From Candidatus Zhuqueibacterota bacterium (GTDB taxonomy: Bacteria > Zhuqueibacterota > Zhuqueibacteria > Thermofontimicrobiales > Thiofontviventaceae): a DNA stretch of 64,000 nt. Location: assembly GCA_016926625.1 (NCBI GenBank), contig JAFGOE010000030.1, positions 1-64,000 of the forward strand, read 5' to 3'. Position 1 is the stretch's first letter, and every line of letters starts with the position of its first letter. This document shows, piece after piece, positions 29,229 through 39,687 of the stretch. The notes under the pieces are model-generated. The model was not told where the DNA came from, ran no database searches, and worked only from the letters and a program-made list of their open reading frames with translations. The position numbers were made by a program, and so were the translations under genes.

Positions 29229-29946
29229 TTTTATCACCAATTACCTTTGTTCCAATATTTTCACCCAAAACGACCTGTTTCAGGGTATTACGTTTGGTTA
29301 TATTAAAGACATAGATCGGAAGGTCGTTTTCCATGCACAGGGTGATTGCGGTTGAATCCATCACTCGCAGGCGTTTCTGCACGACTTCCAGATATGTCAA
29401 TTTATCGTATTTTTTTGCATTCGGATTCTGCACCGGGTCGGAATCGTAAACACCATCGACCTTAGTCCCTTTTAGCACGGCATCGGCTTCTATTTCAATC
29501 GCTCTCAAAGCGGCCGTGGTATCGGTGGTGAAATACGGGCTGCCCGTACCGCCGGCCAGTATGACGATGCGACCTTTTTCCAGATGGCGAAGCGCCCGTC
29601 GTCTGATATAGGGTTCAGCGAGTTGTTCCATGCGTATCGCCGTGAGGGCTCGTGTAACGACTCCGTTGCGCTCCAGCATATCCTGCAGCGCCAGGGCGTT
29701 AATGACGGTTGCCAGCATCCCCATGTAATCGGCGGATACCCGATCCATTCCACGCGTGCTCGCAGACAGGCCTCTGAAAATATTCCCACCCCCGATGACG
29801 ATGCCGATCTCCAGACCGAGTTCCTTTACCTCTTTCAATTCCAGAGCCACATTTTTAACAATAGTAGGATCAATGGCTAATCCCTGCTGTCCCATCAGCG
29901 ATTCACCACTCAGCTTCAACAGTATTCTTTTAAAGGCCAGAGGCAT
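29221..29946 (-). CDS. pyrH: UMP kinase
   Basis: '[13 protein letters not shown]', '[11 protein letters not shown]', '[42 protein letters not shown]'. Confidence 0.97.
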   Translation of the reverse strand: MPLAFKRILLKLSGESLMGQQGLAIDPTIVKNVALELKEVKELGLEIGIVIGGGNIFRGLSASTRGMDRVSADYMGMLATVINALALQDMLERNGVVTRALTAIRMEQLAEPYIRRRALRHLEKGRIVILAGGTGSPYFTTDTTAALRAIEIEADAVLKGTKVDGVYDSDPVQNPNAKKYDKLTYLEVVQKRLRVMDSTAITLCMENDLPIYVFNITKRNTLKQVVLGENIGTKVIGDKND

Positions 29947-29956
29947 GGTCTCGTTA

Positions 29957-30550
29957 TTATCCTCCTAATTCGAACCGGGCAAATCGCCGGATGGAGATAT
30001 TTTCACCGATTATACCGATCAACTCTTTCAATAACTCTTCGATCGTTTTATTTGGATCCTTAATATAACTCTGTTCGAGCAGACAAACCTCCTGGTAGAA
30101 CTTCTCCATCTTGCCGAGTGCTATTTTCTTGGCGATCTCAGCTGGTTTATTCTGCGATTCAGCCTGACTCTGATAAATGCTCATCTCATGATCAATCAAA
30201 TCTTGAGGCAGTTGGTCTCTGCTGATGACGCGCGGATTGGCTGCCGCGATTTGCATGGCGATATTCTTGGTGAATTCCTGAAAATCCGGTGTTTTAGCCA
30301 CGAAATCAGTTTCGCAATTGATTTCTACCATCACACCCAGACGGCTGCCCGGATGAATATAGGTATGAATGAGTCCTTCTTTGGTCTCTCTGCCTGATCG
30401 TTTTTCTGCCGAGGCGATACCCTTTTTCCGCAGATACTCGATCGCAGCTTCAACATCGCCGTTCGTCTCACTCAGCGCTTTTTTGCAATCCATGATGCCG
30501 GCGCTGGTCACCTCTCTCAGTTTTTTTACATCATCTGCTGATATATTCAT
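29957..30550 (-). CDS. tsf: translation elongation factor Ts
   Basis: '[59 protein letters not shown]'. Confidence 0.96.
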   Translation of the reverse strand: MNISADDVKKLREVTSAGIMDCKKALSETNGDVEAAIEYLRKKGIASAEKRSGRETKEGLIHTYIHPGSRLGVMVEINCETDFVAKTPDFQEFTKNIAMQIAAANPRVISRDQLPQDLIDHEMSIYQSQAESQNKPAEIAKKIALGKMEKFYQEVCLLEQSYIKDPNKTIEELLKELIGIIGENISIRRFARFELGG

Positions 30551-30569
30551 TATAATTCTCTTTCCTGGT

Positions 30570-31367
30570 TTATTCTTCGTCTACTTCAATATCACGAGCG
30601 AATGCAGCTTCCTTCTCAGCCTCTTCCTCCTTTTCGGCGGCCAATTTATCTTTCATGGCCATTTCCTCGGCTTCATTGATGTCCAGTTGCTTTGTGCCCT
30701 CTATGACTGCGTTAGCTATTGTTCGTGTGATCAAGTTGATCGATTTGAATGCGTCGTCATTGCCTGGTATGGGGTAATCGATGAGATCCGGATCGGAATT
30801 GGTATCGATTAAGGCGACGATCGGTATCTCGAGACGATCTGCTTCCTGTATGGCGATCGATTCTTTCTTGGGATCGACTACGAACATCAGTCCCGGAAGC
30901 CGATTAATATCTTTAATACCACCGAGAACTTTTTCCAATTTTTCTTTTTCACGTTCGATCTGCAGGATTTCCTTTTTAGAGATCTTTTCATACGTGCCGT
31001 CAGTGGACATCTTTTCGAAAGTTTTTAATCTCTTGATGCTCTTCTTAACCGTGGAAAAATTGGTCAGTGTACCGCCCAGCCATCTCTCGTTCACGTAGAA
31101 CATTCCACATCGTAAAGCCTCGGCCTTAATAATATCTTTCGCTTGTTTCTTGGTCCCTACAAATAAGACCTTTTCACCTGATCTTGCCACCCTCATGACC
31201 TCTTCGCAAGCGCGTTGCAGGTGCACTAATGTTTTTTTCAAATCGATAATGTAAATGCCATTCCTCTCCATGAAGATGTATTTCTTCATCTTGGGGTTCC
31301 AGCGTCGTGTCAAATGACCGAAATGTGTACCTGCCAGCAAAAGATCTTGTAATGAGACGTTTTCCAT
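30570..31367 (-). CDS. rpsB: 30S ribosomal protein S2
   Basis: '[38 protein letters not shown]', '[20 protein letters not shown]'. Confidence 0.97.
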   Translation of the reverse strand: MENVSLQDLLLAGTHFGHLTRRWNPKMKKYIFMERNGIYIIDLKKTLVHLQRACEEVMRVARSGEKVLFVGTKKQAKDIIKAEALRCGMFYVNERWLGGTLTNFSTVKKSIKRLKTFEKMSTDGTYEKISKKEILQIEREKEKLEKVLGGIKDINRLPGLMFVVDPKKESIAIQEADRLEIPIVALIDTNSDPDLIDYPIPGNDDAFKSINLITRTIANAVIEGTKQLDINEAEEMAMKDKLAAEKEEEAEKEAAFARDIEVDEE

Positions 31368-31400
31368 ATAGATTTCTCCTGTTATGGGGTTATTCCGCCA

Positions 31401-31456
31401 CCCTTAGTTTAATCAAGCATAACACCGATCTTAATCGGCACCCCAGATTATAAGGG
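31401..31456 (-). promoter_or_regulatory. structured leader upstream of rpsB
   Basis: Reverse complement CCCTTATAATC...GCCGATTAAGATCGGT...GATTAAACTAAGGG folds as a long outer stem with an inner tetraloop hairpin. Confidence 0.4.
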
Positions 31457-31476
31457 TGTGTGTGATAGTAAATGAA

Positions 31477-31863
31477 TTAACGTTTTGAAAATTGAAAGCG
31501 TTTTCGAGCGCCAGCCAGACCGTATTTCTTTCTCTCCTTCTCACGGGGATCTCGGGTCAAAAAGCCATTGGCTCGAAGAATCGGTTTTAACTCGGCATCA
31601 TAGGCTAATAATGCACGGGATATACCGAGTCGCATCGCACCAGCCTGTCCTGTTAAACCGCCTCCGTGGACGTTGGCGATGATATCAAATTTTCCCAACA
31701 TCTCGGTTAGTTCAAGCGGCTGCTCGATGATCATCTTCAGCGTCTCTCGTTTGAAGTAATCGATGAGCGTCTGCTTGTTGACGACCACGTTGCCGGAGCC
31801 AGGGTAAATTCTAACTCGAGCGATCGAATTTTTTCTTCTACCTGTTGCACTGAATTGTTTCAT
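31477..31863 (-). CDS. rpsI: 30S ribosomal protein S9
   Basis: '[24 protein letters not shown]', '[19 protein letters not shown]', C-terminal '[16 protein letters not shown]'. Confidence 0.97.
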   Translation of the reverse strand: MKQFSATGRRKNSIARVRIYPGSGNVVVNKQTLIDYFKRETLKMIIEQPLELTEMLGKFDIIANVHGGGLTGQAGAMRLGISRALLAYDAELKPILRANGFLTRDPREKERKKYGLAGARKRFQFSKR

Positions 31864-31873
31864 ATAGTATCCT

Positions 31874-32302
31874 CTATATCTCTAATTTTTCAGGTTGTTG
31901 TGCACCATGAGGATGCTCAGAACCGACATAGATATTTAGTTTTTTGAACATTTTGCGACCTAATTTGTTGTGGGGCAACATCCCTCGGATCGCGTGTTCC
32001 ACAACAAAAGCAGCATCTTTGTTTATCAGATCCAAGAACGCGGTTGATCGCAGACCGCCCGGATAGCCGGTATGTCGATGATAGAATTTCTGCTGCGCCT
32101 TTTTTCCGGTCAACCTGATCTTTTCGGCATTGATGATGATGACATGATCACCGACATCCATATGCGGGGCATACTGTGCTTTATGCTTACCCTTCAGGAT
32201 ATGAGCGACTCTCGTTGCTAATCGACCCAATACCATGTCCGTGGCATCGACAAGATACCATTTATGCTGCACATCGTTGAGCTTTGGCGTTAATGTCTTC
32301 AA
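31874..32302 (-). CDS. rplM: 50S ribosomal protein L13
   Basis: '[54 protein letters not shown]'. Confidence 0.97.
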   Translation of the reverse strand: MKTLTPKLNDVQHKWYLVDATDMVLGRLATRVAHILKGKHKAQYAPHMDVGDHVIIINAEKIRLTGKKAQQKFYHRHTGYPGGLRSTAFLDLINKDAAFVVEHAIRGMLPHNKLGRKMFKKLNIYVGSEHPHGAQQPEKLEI

Positions 32303-32393
32303 TTTTAAATTTTCTCCTTCGACTCTATAAAATTCGCTATAATTTTAAAACTACAAATTTAATAATTTTAATGTTAAATAGCAAGATTTTTTT

Positions 32394-33743
32394 TTATTGT
32401 TGGGCTGAAATTAAATATTTCCCGTTGTTGATGACGCCCCAAGATTTCCCATGTAGCCGCATACCATGAAAGGGAGTATTTCTTGATTGTGATCGAAAGG
32501 CGTGCTTATCCACCATCCATTCGATATCCTGGTCAATGATACTGATCGTTGCTTTCGCGCCGGACCGTATCTCCGGAACGGGGAGTCCTAACACCTGGTA
32601 CGGCTTTGCAGACAGCTTCTCCAGCGCATCGATCAGGTTGAGTTTACCTGCTTTAACGAGTTTGGTGATGGTCAGGCCTACCGCGGTCTCGGAACCGATG
32701 ATCCCGAACGGAGCGGCATCGAACTCCACGTCCTTCTCCTCCGACGAATGTGGTGCATGATCCGTGGCGATCACATCGATCGTCCCGTCTTTCAATCCCT
32801 CAAAAACAGCCTCTACATCGGAGGGTGTTCGCAGCGGCGGGTTCATCTTCAGGTTCGTGTCATATGTTTCCAGATCTTCATCACACAATGAGAAATGATG
32901 AGGGGTCACCTCGCAAGTAACCTGAATCCCTTCGGCTTTGGCGCGGCGCACCAGATCGATAGAGCCTTTGGTAGAAATGTGGGCGATGTGTATCTTGCCG
33001 TTGGTATACCGTGCCAGCATAATGTTCCTGGCGACGATTAACTCTTCCGCGATCGAAGGGATACCCGGCAGACCGAGTTTAGTCGACATAAAACCTTCAT
33101 GCATCGCTCCGTTGGCAGCCAGCGTGGGTTCCTCACAATGTTCGATGATAAGGATATCGAACATGCGTGAATAGTCCAGAGCCCTACGCAGCAGCATGGG
33201 ATTGGCGACGGATGATCCGTCATCGGAGAATGCAATGACGCCGGCATCGACGAGTTCGGCGATCTCAACGAGCTGCTCCCCCTTACGTCCGATCGTGATC
33301 GCCGCGATAGGGTGGACCTCAATCAGGTGATTACTGAGCGAATTCAGAATGTATTCGATGATCTCCCGGTTGTCCGTAGCCGGCTCGGTGTTGGGCATCG
33401 TGCACACACTGGTGAATCCCCCGAACATGGCCGAAGATGCTCCCGAGAGCAGTGTCTCTTCGTCTTCGCGACCCGGTTCCCTGAAATGTACGTGCATGTC
33501 GAACAGTCCTGGCATGATCAGCTTACCCGCGATGTCGAATTGATGTCCATCGAATTCATCGATTTCGAGGTGGCCAATCTCGGCGACGACACCGTTTACG
33601 ATCAACATATCCTGCGGAACGATCTGTCTTTTACTGAAGTCGATCAGGCTTCCGTTCTTAAATAACAATTTATCAGCGCTTCCGACTGCGTCAGAAACAT
33701 GATTTTTCTTTCTTAGGTAGTTACGATTTAGTCTTTTCATCAT
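32394..33743 (-). CDS. pyrC: dihydroorotase
   Basis: '[45 protein letters not shown]', '[14 protein letters not shown]'. Confidence 0.95.
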   Translation of the reverse strand: MMKRLNRNYLRKKNHVSDAVGSADKLLFKNGSLIDFSKRQIVPQDMLIVNGVVAEIGHLEIDEFDGHQFDIAGKLIMPGLFDMHVHFREPGREDEETLLSGASSAMFGGFTSVCTMPNTEPATDNREIIEYILNSLSNHLIEVHPIAAITIGRKGEQLVEIAELVDAGVIAFSDDGSSVANPMLLRRALDYSRMFDILIIEHCEEPTLAANGAMHEGFMSTKLGLPGIPSIAEELIVARNIMLARYTNGKIHIAHISTKGSIDLVRRAKAEGIQVTCEVTPHHFSLCDEDLETYDTNLKMNPPLRTPSDVEAVFEGLKDGTIDVIATDHAPHSSEEKDVEFDAAPFGIIGSETAVGLTITKLVKAGKLNLIDALEKLSAKPYQVLGLPVPEIRSGAKATISIIDQDIEWMVDKHAFRSQSRNTPFHGMRLHGKSWGVINNGKYLISAQQ

Positions 33744-34671
33744 CGGACTTTAATTCTCCGCTCAATAGATAGAGAACCGCCATGCGTACGGCGACCCCGT
33801 TGGTGACCTGGTTTAATATGACCGATTTGTCACTGTCGGCGAGCTCACTTTCGATCTCGACGCCTCTGTTGATGGGGCCAGGATGCATGATGGTGATGTC
33901 TCGGTTCACACGCTTAATCCGGTCGCTCGTTAGGCCGAAATAGTTGTGATATTCCCGCAATGAGGGAAAGAAGTTCGCCTGCTGCCGTTCGAGCTGAATT
34001 CGAAGAACCATCAGAATATCGGCCCATTCGATCGCATCGTCCACATTGTAACTGATCTGCACCGGCCATTTATGCGCCTCATACGGAATCAAGGTTGATG
34101 GGGCACAGAGCATTACCTGCGCACCCATGGTGGTCAGACCGTAGATATTGGATCGGGCGACTCGTGAATGGAGTATATCTCCCACTATGGCGATGCGTAA
34201 ATTTTCTATTCGCTTAAATTTGTCCCTGATCGTCATCATGTCCAGCAGAGCCTGAGTCGGATGCTCGTGTGCACCATCGCCGGCGTTGATGACTGTTCCC
34301 TTGATGCATTTACTTAAAAAGTGAGGGGCGCCGGATGCGGAATGCCTGATCACGACCATATCGACACGCATCGCTTCGATGTTCTGGGCAGTATCGCGGA
34401 GCGTTTCCCCTTTCTTTACCGAAGAAGTCGCTGTTGAGAAACTGATCGTGTCGGCTGAGAGTCTCTTTTCAGCCAATTCAAATGAAATGCGGGTACGAGT
34501 GGAGGCTTCAAAGAATAAATTAACGACCGTGGTCCCACGGAGCGTAGGGACTTTCGGATAAGGCCGGTCCAGAACCTCTCGGAACGAGGCAGCCGTATCC
34601 AAAATTGTCGTAATATCATCTCTTGATACGCCTTCCAGACCTAAGAGATGTTTCAGTGTAAATGATGACAT
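33721..34671 (-). CDS. pyrB: aspartate carbamoyltransferase catalytic subunit
   Basis: '[23 protein letters not shown]', '[21 protein letters not shown]', '[11 protein letters not shown]'. Confidence 0.97.
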   Translation of the reverse strand: MSSFTLKHLLGLEGVSRDDITTILDTAASFREVLDRPYPKVPTLRGTTVVNLFFEASTRTRISFELAEKRLSADTISFSTATSSVKKGETLRDTAQNIEAMRVDMVVIRHSASGAPHFLSKCIKGTVINAGDGAHEHPTQALLDMMTIRDKFKRIENLRIAIVGDILHSRVARSNIYGLTTMGAQVMLCAPSTLIPYEAHKWPVQISYNVDDAIEWADILMVLRIQLERQQANFFPSLREYHNYFGLTSDRIKRVNRDITIMHPGPINRGVEIESELADSDKSVILNQVTNGVAVRMAVLYLLSGELKSDDEKTKS

Positions 34672-34714
34672 GTCAGGAACGTTTTCTTCAGGTTATTATC
34701 GGTTTCAGTGACTT

Positions 34715-35269
34715 TTAGGGTGACGTTGGCCTCTCTACCAATAAGACGCCGTCGATATCGTCTACTTCATTCATCTGGACGCTTATCTCTTCACCCGGAG
34801 ATATCGAGATGCGCCTACCCACGTAATCAGGCTGTATCGGCAGCTCCCTTCCTCCGCGATCGACGAGCACCGCCATCCTGATACATTTGGGGCGCCCAAA
34901 TGCCATGATTGCTTCCAGAGCTGCTCTCGTTGTTCTGCCGGTGTAGATGACGTCGTCGATCAATACGATGTTTTTATCATCGATGTTAAACGGAATTTCA
35001 GTCTTCTGCAGTTTAGGCTGCTCCAACATATTTCTGAAATCATCACGATACATGGTGATATCCAGTATCCCCAGGGGAAGATCTCTTCCCTCGATCGATT
35101 TGATCTCGCGACAAATCCTCTGCGCGATGATGGCTCCGCGCGTGCGAATTCCGATGACGGCCAGATTGTCGATCCCCTTGTTCTTCTCGATGATTTCATG
35201 CGATAAGCGGGTGATCGTCCGTGTCAGACCGATCTCATCGAATAACTTTGATTTGATTTTTAGTTCCAT
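34715..35269 (-). CDS. pyrR: bifunctional pyr operon regulator/uracil phosphoribosyltransferase PyrR
   Basis: 'LAVIGIRTRGAIIAQRI', 'NIVLIDDVIYTGRTTRAALEAIMAFGRPKCIRMAVLVDRGGRELPIQPDYVGR'. Confidence 0.96.
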   Translation of the reverse strand: MELKIKSKLFDEIGLTRTITRLSHEIIEKNKGIDNLAVIGIRTRGAIIAQRICREIKSIEGRDLPLGILDITMYRDDFRNMLEQPKLQKTEIPFNIDDKNIVLIDDVIYTGRTTRAALEAIMAFGRPKCIRMAVLVDRGGRELPIQPDYVGRRISISPGEEISVQMNEVDDIDGVLLVERPTSP

Positions 35270-35525
35270 GTTGTGCCGACCAAACTATTCAACCTGATGT
35301 ACTGTGGATGAATCTCTGATTGAGTTGAATTCATTTAATTAGTTAATAAAATTAAATATACTTAGCGCTAATTATACTCATTTTTTTTTTAAGAGTCAAG
35401 GCAAATTTTCACAAAGGACGCGCATCGACATCCGCCGCACGGTCAGGCGGAAAGGCGCCTGAGCTTCGATCAAATTACTAAAATATACAGAATTGTATAT
35501 TTTTTTATGTAACTTAAAAAATATG

Positions 35526-35555
35526 TTGACATTATCTTTTTATTTATTATATTAT
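35526..35555 (+). promoter_or_regulatory. sigma-70-type promoter candidate far upstream of the 78-aa ORF
   Basis: TTGACA (35526-35531), 18-nt spacer, TATTAT (35550-35555). Confidence 0.5.
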
Positions 35556-35827
35556 AGAATAGAATTGTATTGTGTAAGTAATATAAAGCTACCTACATAA
35601 TCAATTTACGGGTTTCTATCTATATTATTTTAGTGACTTAAGCGCTATTGCGGACATGACGAGATAGGAAATGATATCGGGAAATTTCCGCATCTCAAAC
35701 CCATTTATCTAATTTATCCAATTAACATCCAAATCCATTCTGCGATAACCAGGGTCGTTATCGAAGGATTTGTGTTGCTAATTTCGATAAATGTTACAAA
35801 AAATTAATAAAATGGGAAGGGAATGAT

Positions 35828-36064
35828 ATGACTGTCACCCCTGAAGAAAAAGTTGTCATCCAGAAGAAGATCGAACGATTGAAAAAAAGAATATCGACGC
35901 TTAATGATGCGATCTCTCTTCAAGCAAATAAAATTGCGGATACGATGACGCTGCTGGTAATCAGCAGGGACGAGAACGTTTTGCTCGACCGGATCAGAAA
36001 GAAGAAAGAAGCCATCGAAGAACTCGCGGAACTTAGAAACGAGTTAAACGAACTGCTCAAATAA
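35828..36064 (+). CDS. small coiled-coil protein of unknown function (78 aa)
   Basis: Heptad-rich 'EEKVVIQKKIERLKKRISTLNDAISLQANKIA...RIRKKKEAIEELAELRNELNELLK'; upstream gggaaggg. Confidence 0.65.
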   Translation: MTVTPEEKVVIQKKIERLKKRISTLNDAISLQANKIADTMTLLVISRDENVLLDRIRKKKEAIEELAELRNELNELLK

Positions 36065-36319
36065 CGAAGCAGTTCTCCTTAGCGTATGGTCTTGTTGACA
36101 ACTTTTAGTAGGCTACCCCTTGATTTTGGCGTATGTCCTGAACGTTTAATCGCGAATCATGGCAACACCAGATAAGTATAGGCTTTTTACTATCATTTTT
36201 TGAAAGGACCGCTTGCTCAGTGAGTCTTTTCGATGATGCCGACGTGCGGCTAAACGAGGTGAATTACGCCTTAAAGAACATTATTCGGGAAGCTTCGGCG
36301 GGCCTTTTGCAAAACGATT

Positions 36320-37615
36320 TTAAAGCTTGCTTTCGATTTCCTCGATCAGTTCAGTTCGATGGACAGGCTCGGTGAGGTCGATGAAATAGATTTGAAATTT
36401 TCCGTCGCGGTTCGAGTGAAACAGGATCCGTCGACGGTCAGGAGAATATCGCGGAAAAGCGTCTATCCCCTGATGGTTCGTCAGCCGTCTTAACCTGCCG
36501 TTTATCATATTCATTTCAAAAATATCGTAATTATTATCCGCTTTGGCAAAGAACGTCATGCGGTTTCTGTCGAAGGACAGATAAGGCGCACCGCAATGTC
36601 CGTTGAATTTTAGAATCCCACTGATCTCGTTTCGCTCCAAATCCATCTGATAAATCTGATAGAGACTATCCGGATTTGATGTGTAGAGTACATATCTCCC
36701 GTTCCTTGAGACAGAGGGTGAACCATCATCATCATCGTTCTGAGTGAGACGGAGTGTGATATCGTCGGCAGTGTTTACGATGTACAGCTCGCTCAGTTTC
36801 ATATCGAACGATACATCACGGGGATCATCACGCTCTGATACGAAGACGATCTCATGATGTTGATCCGTAAACGATGGAAACCAGTCGTCATAAGGGGATC
36901 GAACGACGGGGATAGTCGTCTTCGTCTGTTTATCGAATATCCAGATATCTCGTTGTTGATCCATACGGTCGGTTTTCGATGAGTCGCAGCGGTTCGACGT
37001 GTAGGCGATGTAGCGTCCGTCATGTGAGAAAACCGCTAATTCTTCGTCGGCTTCATCTGATATTAAAAGAGTATCGTTCGTACCTCTGTCCGACATGGTA
37101 TAAATGTCCCAATTTCCTGAACGATCGGATTGATAGACGATCGTTGCCCCGTCCGGCGAGTAACTTCCGAACGCGTTGTTGTAGTCGGCTGAGGTGAGTC
37201 GATAGATAGAATAAGGTTGACCCAGCAATTCCGCTATTTCAGCAACCAATTTTTCGTCATCGGTCGATCGCAGGACTTCCAGATAGAGGGTGAAAGCATC
37301 GGTCTGCTGATTGCGCGAGGCAAATAGATCGGCCTTATGAATTTTAGCTCTTGTGTGGACAGAATCAATATGGAGCGTCGAATCGAAAAAAGTCAGAGCG
37401 GCATCGAGATCCCCGGCGGATTTACAGGCCATGGCCAGAGAGAATGTGAGCCTTGTATTTACTGGATCCTGTGCGAGCTTGACTCGCAGGTCCTCAATCA
37501 AACGGTTACCCTGATCCGCGTCAGGTTCATGATGCCGGACCAGCGACGAGTGACCGCATCCCCCAATGATAAACGCCATGCACATAGTTAGGAGAACATA
37601 CAACTGTTTCTTCAT
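36320..37615 (-). CDS. lipoprotein with TPR and PD40/TolB-like beta-propeller repeats
   Basis: Lipobox 'IIGGC'; repeats 'AFGSYSPDGATIVYQSDRSGNWDIYTM', 'DAFPRYSPDRRRILFHSNRDGKFQIYFID'. Confidence 0.88.
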   Translation of the reverse strand: MKKQLYVLLTMCMAFIIGGCGHSSLVRHHEPDADQGNRLIEDLRVKLAQDPVNTRLTFSLAMACKSAGDLDAALTFFDSTLHIDSVHTRAKIHKADLFASRNQQTDAFTLYLEVLRSTDDEKLVAEIAELLGQPYSIYRLTSADYNNAFGSYSPDGATIVYQSDRSGNWDIYTMSDRGTNDTLLISDEADEELAVFSHDGRYIAYTSNRCDSSKTDRMDQQRDIWIFDKQTKTTIPVVRSPYDDWFPSFTDQHHEIVFVSERDDPRDVSFDMKLSELYIVNTADDITLRLTQNDDDDGSPSVSRNGRYVLYTSNPDSLYQIYQMDLERNEISGILKFNGHCGAPYLSFDRNRMTFFAKADNNYDIFEMNMINGRLRRLTNHQGIDAFPRYSPDRRRILFHSNRDGKFQIYFIDLTEPVHRTELIEEIESKL

Positions 37616-38043
37616 TCATTGCTCCTGATATCGATCCAATATGATAAAGCAATAATCCATCCGCTCAGGGATAAAATTGCAGTACATCCGGCACGAGCAG
37701 CATTGGCATGATCACTGAAATAATAGTCAAAATATTCGTTATTGTCAAGTCAAAATCAGAATTATACGGAATGTTACACTTTTTTCATCAACTGAACTAA
37801 ATCCTGAGAAAAGATGGATCGGATCGGTCGTCATGAAATTTATATAAAATGATCTTGATTTTAGTGTTAATTTTAGTTATTTTTTCCGATTGTCATATAA
37901 GCGACTATTAAATCAGGCTTAATCAGCGCTGAGTCCTGTATCGTACAGAAACGTAAATATTCAAATTGTGATAGTGAACGATCTTTTTCTAATTATCGAT
38001 CGCCTCGGCATGTACTTATTATTAACAAGGAGTTATTTTTGAT

Positions 38044-39519
38044 ATGAGATTAAATTTGCTTCTCGAAGAACTTGCTCGGAAGGAAATATTCGGGAATACG
38101 GATGCAGTTGATATTCAGGGCATTGTATACGATCCATTAAGAGTGAAGCCCGGTTACCTCTATGTCGCCATCAACATGTACACCCAGTTGGATAAAATTG
38201 AGATACCCGACGGACATGATGTCGTCCATGATGCGGTGCGCAGTGGAGCCGTTGCCGTGGTGCTGGAGAAAGACATGGAGCTTCCGGATTCTGTCATCAA
38301 GATCATCGTACCGAACAGCCGCTTCGCGCTGGCCAGATTAGCCAACAAGTTTTACGATTTCCCGTCCCGCGCAATCCATATGATCGGGATTACCGGTACG
38401 AACGGAAAGACCACCACAACACACATCGTTGAAAGCATCTTTAAACGTCACCATCGAACCGGCCTCATCGGTACGCTTTACTACAAAATTAACGGTCGAA
38501 TTTACCAGTCCAAGGACACCACCCCGGAACCTCCTGATCTACAGGAGATTTTCACGAGGATGAAGAACGAACAGGTCGATTATTGCACCATGGAGGTATC
38601 CTCACATGGGATCGAGCTGTTCCGGGTGGATGGTATTCGCTATCGCGTTGCCGTATTTACCAATCTGACACAGGATCATCTTGATTTTCACAAGACCATG
38701 GAACAATATCGCCAGACAAAAATGAAATTATTTAAATGGTTGTCCAACGATGACTACGCCGTCATCAACATCGATGATCCATCGGCTCACTATTTTATCG
38801 ATGCGACTGAGTCCAGAGTATTGACCTATGGTCTAAAGAACCACGCGGATTTGACGGTTAAGGATATCGAGATGACGATCAAGGGGATGGAGTTCACGCT
38901 GGTAACACCGGCCGGGACCGTTCGCGTGAAACCCAAATTAGTAGGGAAATTTAATATATACAATATACTGGCTGCTGTTGGTGTCGCCGTCTCTCAGGGG
39001 ATCGATCTGGAAACGATCAAGGAAGGACTCGAAGATTCGATCAGGGTATCGGGTCGATTTGAGATAGTGGATAAAGGACAACCCTTCTCGGTGGTGGTCG
39101 ATTACGCCCATACGCCCGATGGGATCGAGAATGTTCTGAATCTGGCCAGAGAATTGAAGCCAAATCGCATTATCACGGTCTTCGGTTGCGGTGGAGACCG
39201 GGATAAGGAAAAACGACCCATCATGGGCAAGATCGTTTCGGAGTTCAGCGATTACTTCGTTATCACGGCGGACAATCCCAGAAATGAAGATCCGGTGGAG
39301 ATCGCTCAGCAGATCAGGGCGGGTGTAACGCATCATCGCTATGCAGAGATCATCGATCGCAGAAAAGCGATCGAGCATGCCATTAAAATGGCTCAGCCCG
39401 GCGACATCATCATGCTGATCGGAAAGGGACACGAAACGACGCAGACGCTGAAGCATGAGACGATCCATTTTAACGACGTCGAGGTAGCACAGGAAATATT
39501 AACGAACGTGATGAGTTAA
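38044..39519 (+). CDS. murE: UDP-N-acetylmuramyl-tripeptide synthetase
   Basis: 'IGITGTNGKTTTTHIVESIF', 'DTTPEPPDLQEIF', 'VVVDYAHTPDGIENVL', 'TADNPRNEDPVEIAQQI'; SD aaggag. Confidence 0.96.
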   Translation: MRLNLLLEELARKEIFGNTDAVDIQGIVYDPLRVKPGYLYVAINMYTQLDKIEIPDGHDVVHDAVRSGAVAVVLEKDMELPDSVIKIIVPNSRFALARLANKFYDFPSRAIHMIGITGTNGKTTTTHIVESIFKRHHRTGLIGTLYYKINGRIYQSKDTTPEPPDLQEIFTRMKNEQVDYCTMEVSSHGIELFRVDGIRYRVAVFTNLTQDHLDFHKTMEQYRQTKMKLFKWLSNDDYAVINIDDPSAHYFIDATESRVLTYGLKNHADLTVKDIEMTIKGMEFTLVTPAGTVRVKPKLVGKFNIYNILAAVGVAVSQGIDLETIKEGLEDSIRVSGRFEIVDKGQPFSVVVDYAHTPDGIENVLNLARELKPNRIITVFGCGGDRDKEKRPIMGKIVSEFSDYFVITADNPRNEDPVEIAQQIRAGVTHHRYAEIIDRRKAIEHAIKMAQPGDIIMLIGKGHETTQTLKHETIHFNDVEVAQEILTNVMS

Positions 39520-39687
39520 TCATCCCCATCTCGCATGATTAAGCGAGATATCGTGTCTGATGCGCTTGATTCCTTTGCAAAAACGTCAGAGAAAAGCGAA
39601 TCGGTCGTTTTTAAATGAACTACGACAGGGGTCGAATTCGCCGCTGCGGATTCGGCGAAAATCTATTTCAAACAGGGTGGACTGAAA

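Noticed and set aside
37703-37719. TTGGCATG-ATCA-CTGAA on the plus strand upstream of murE
   Set aside because: The -12 element is missing and it is more than 300 bp from murE.
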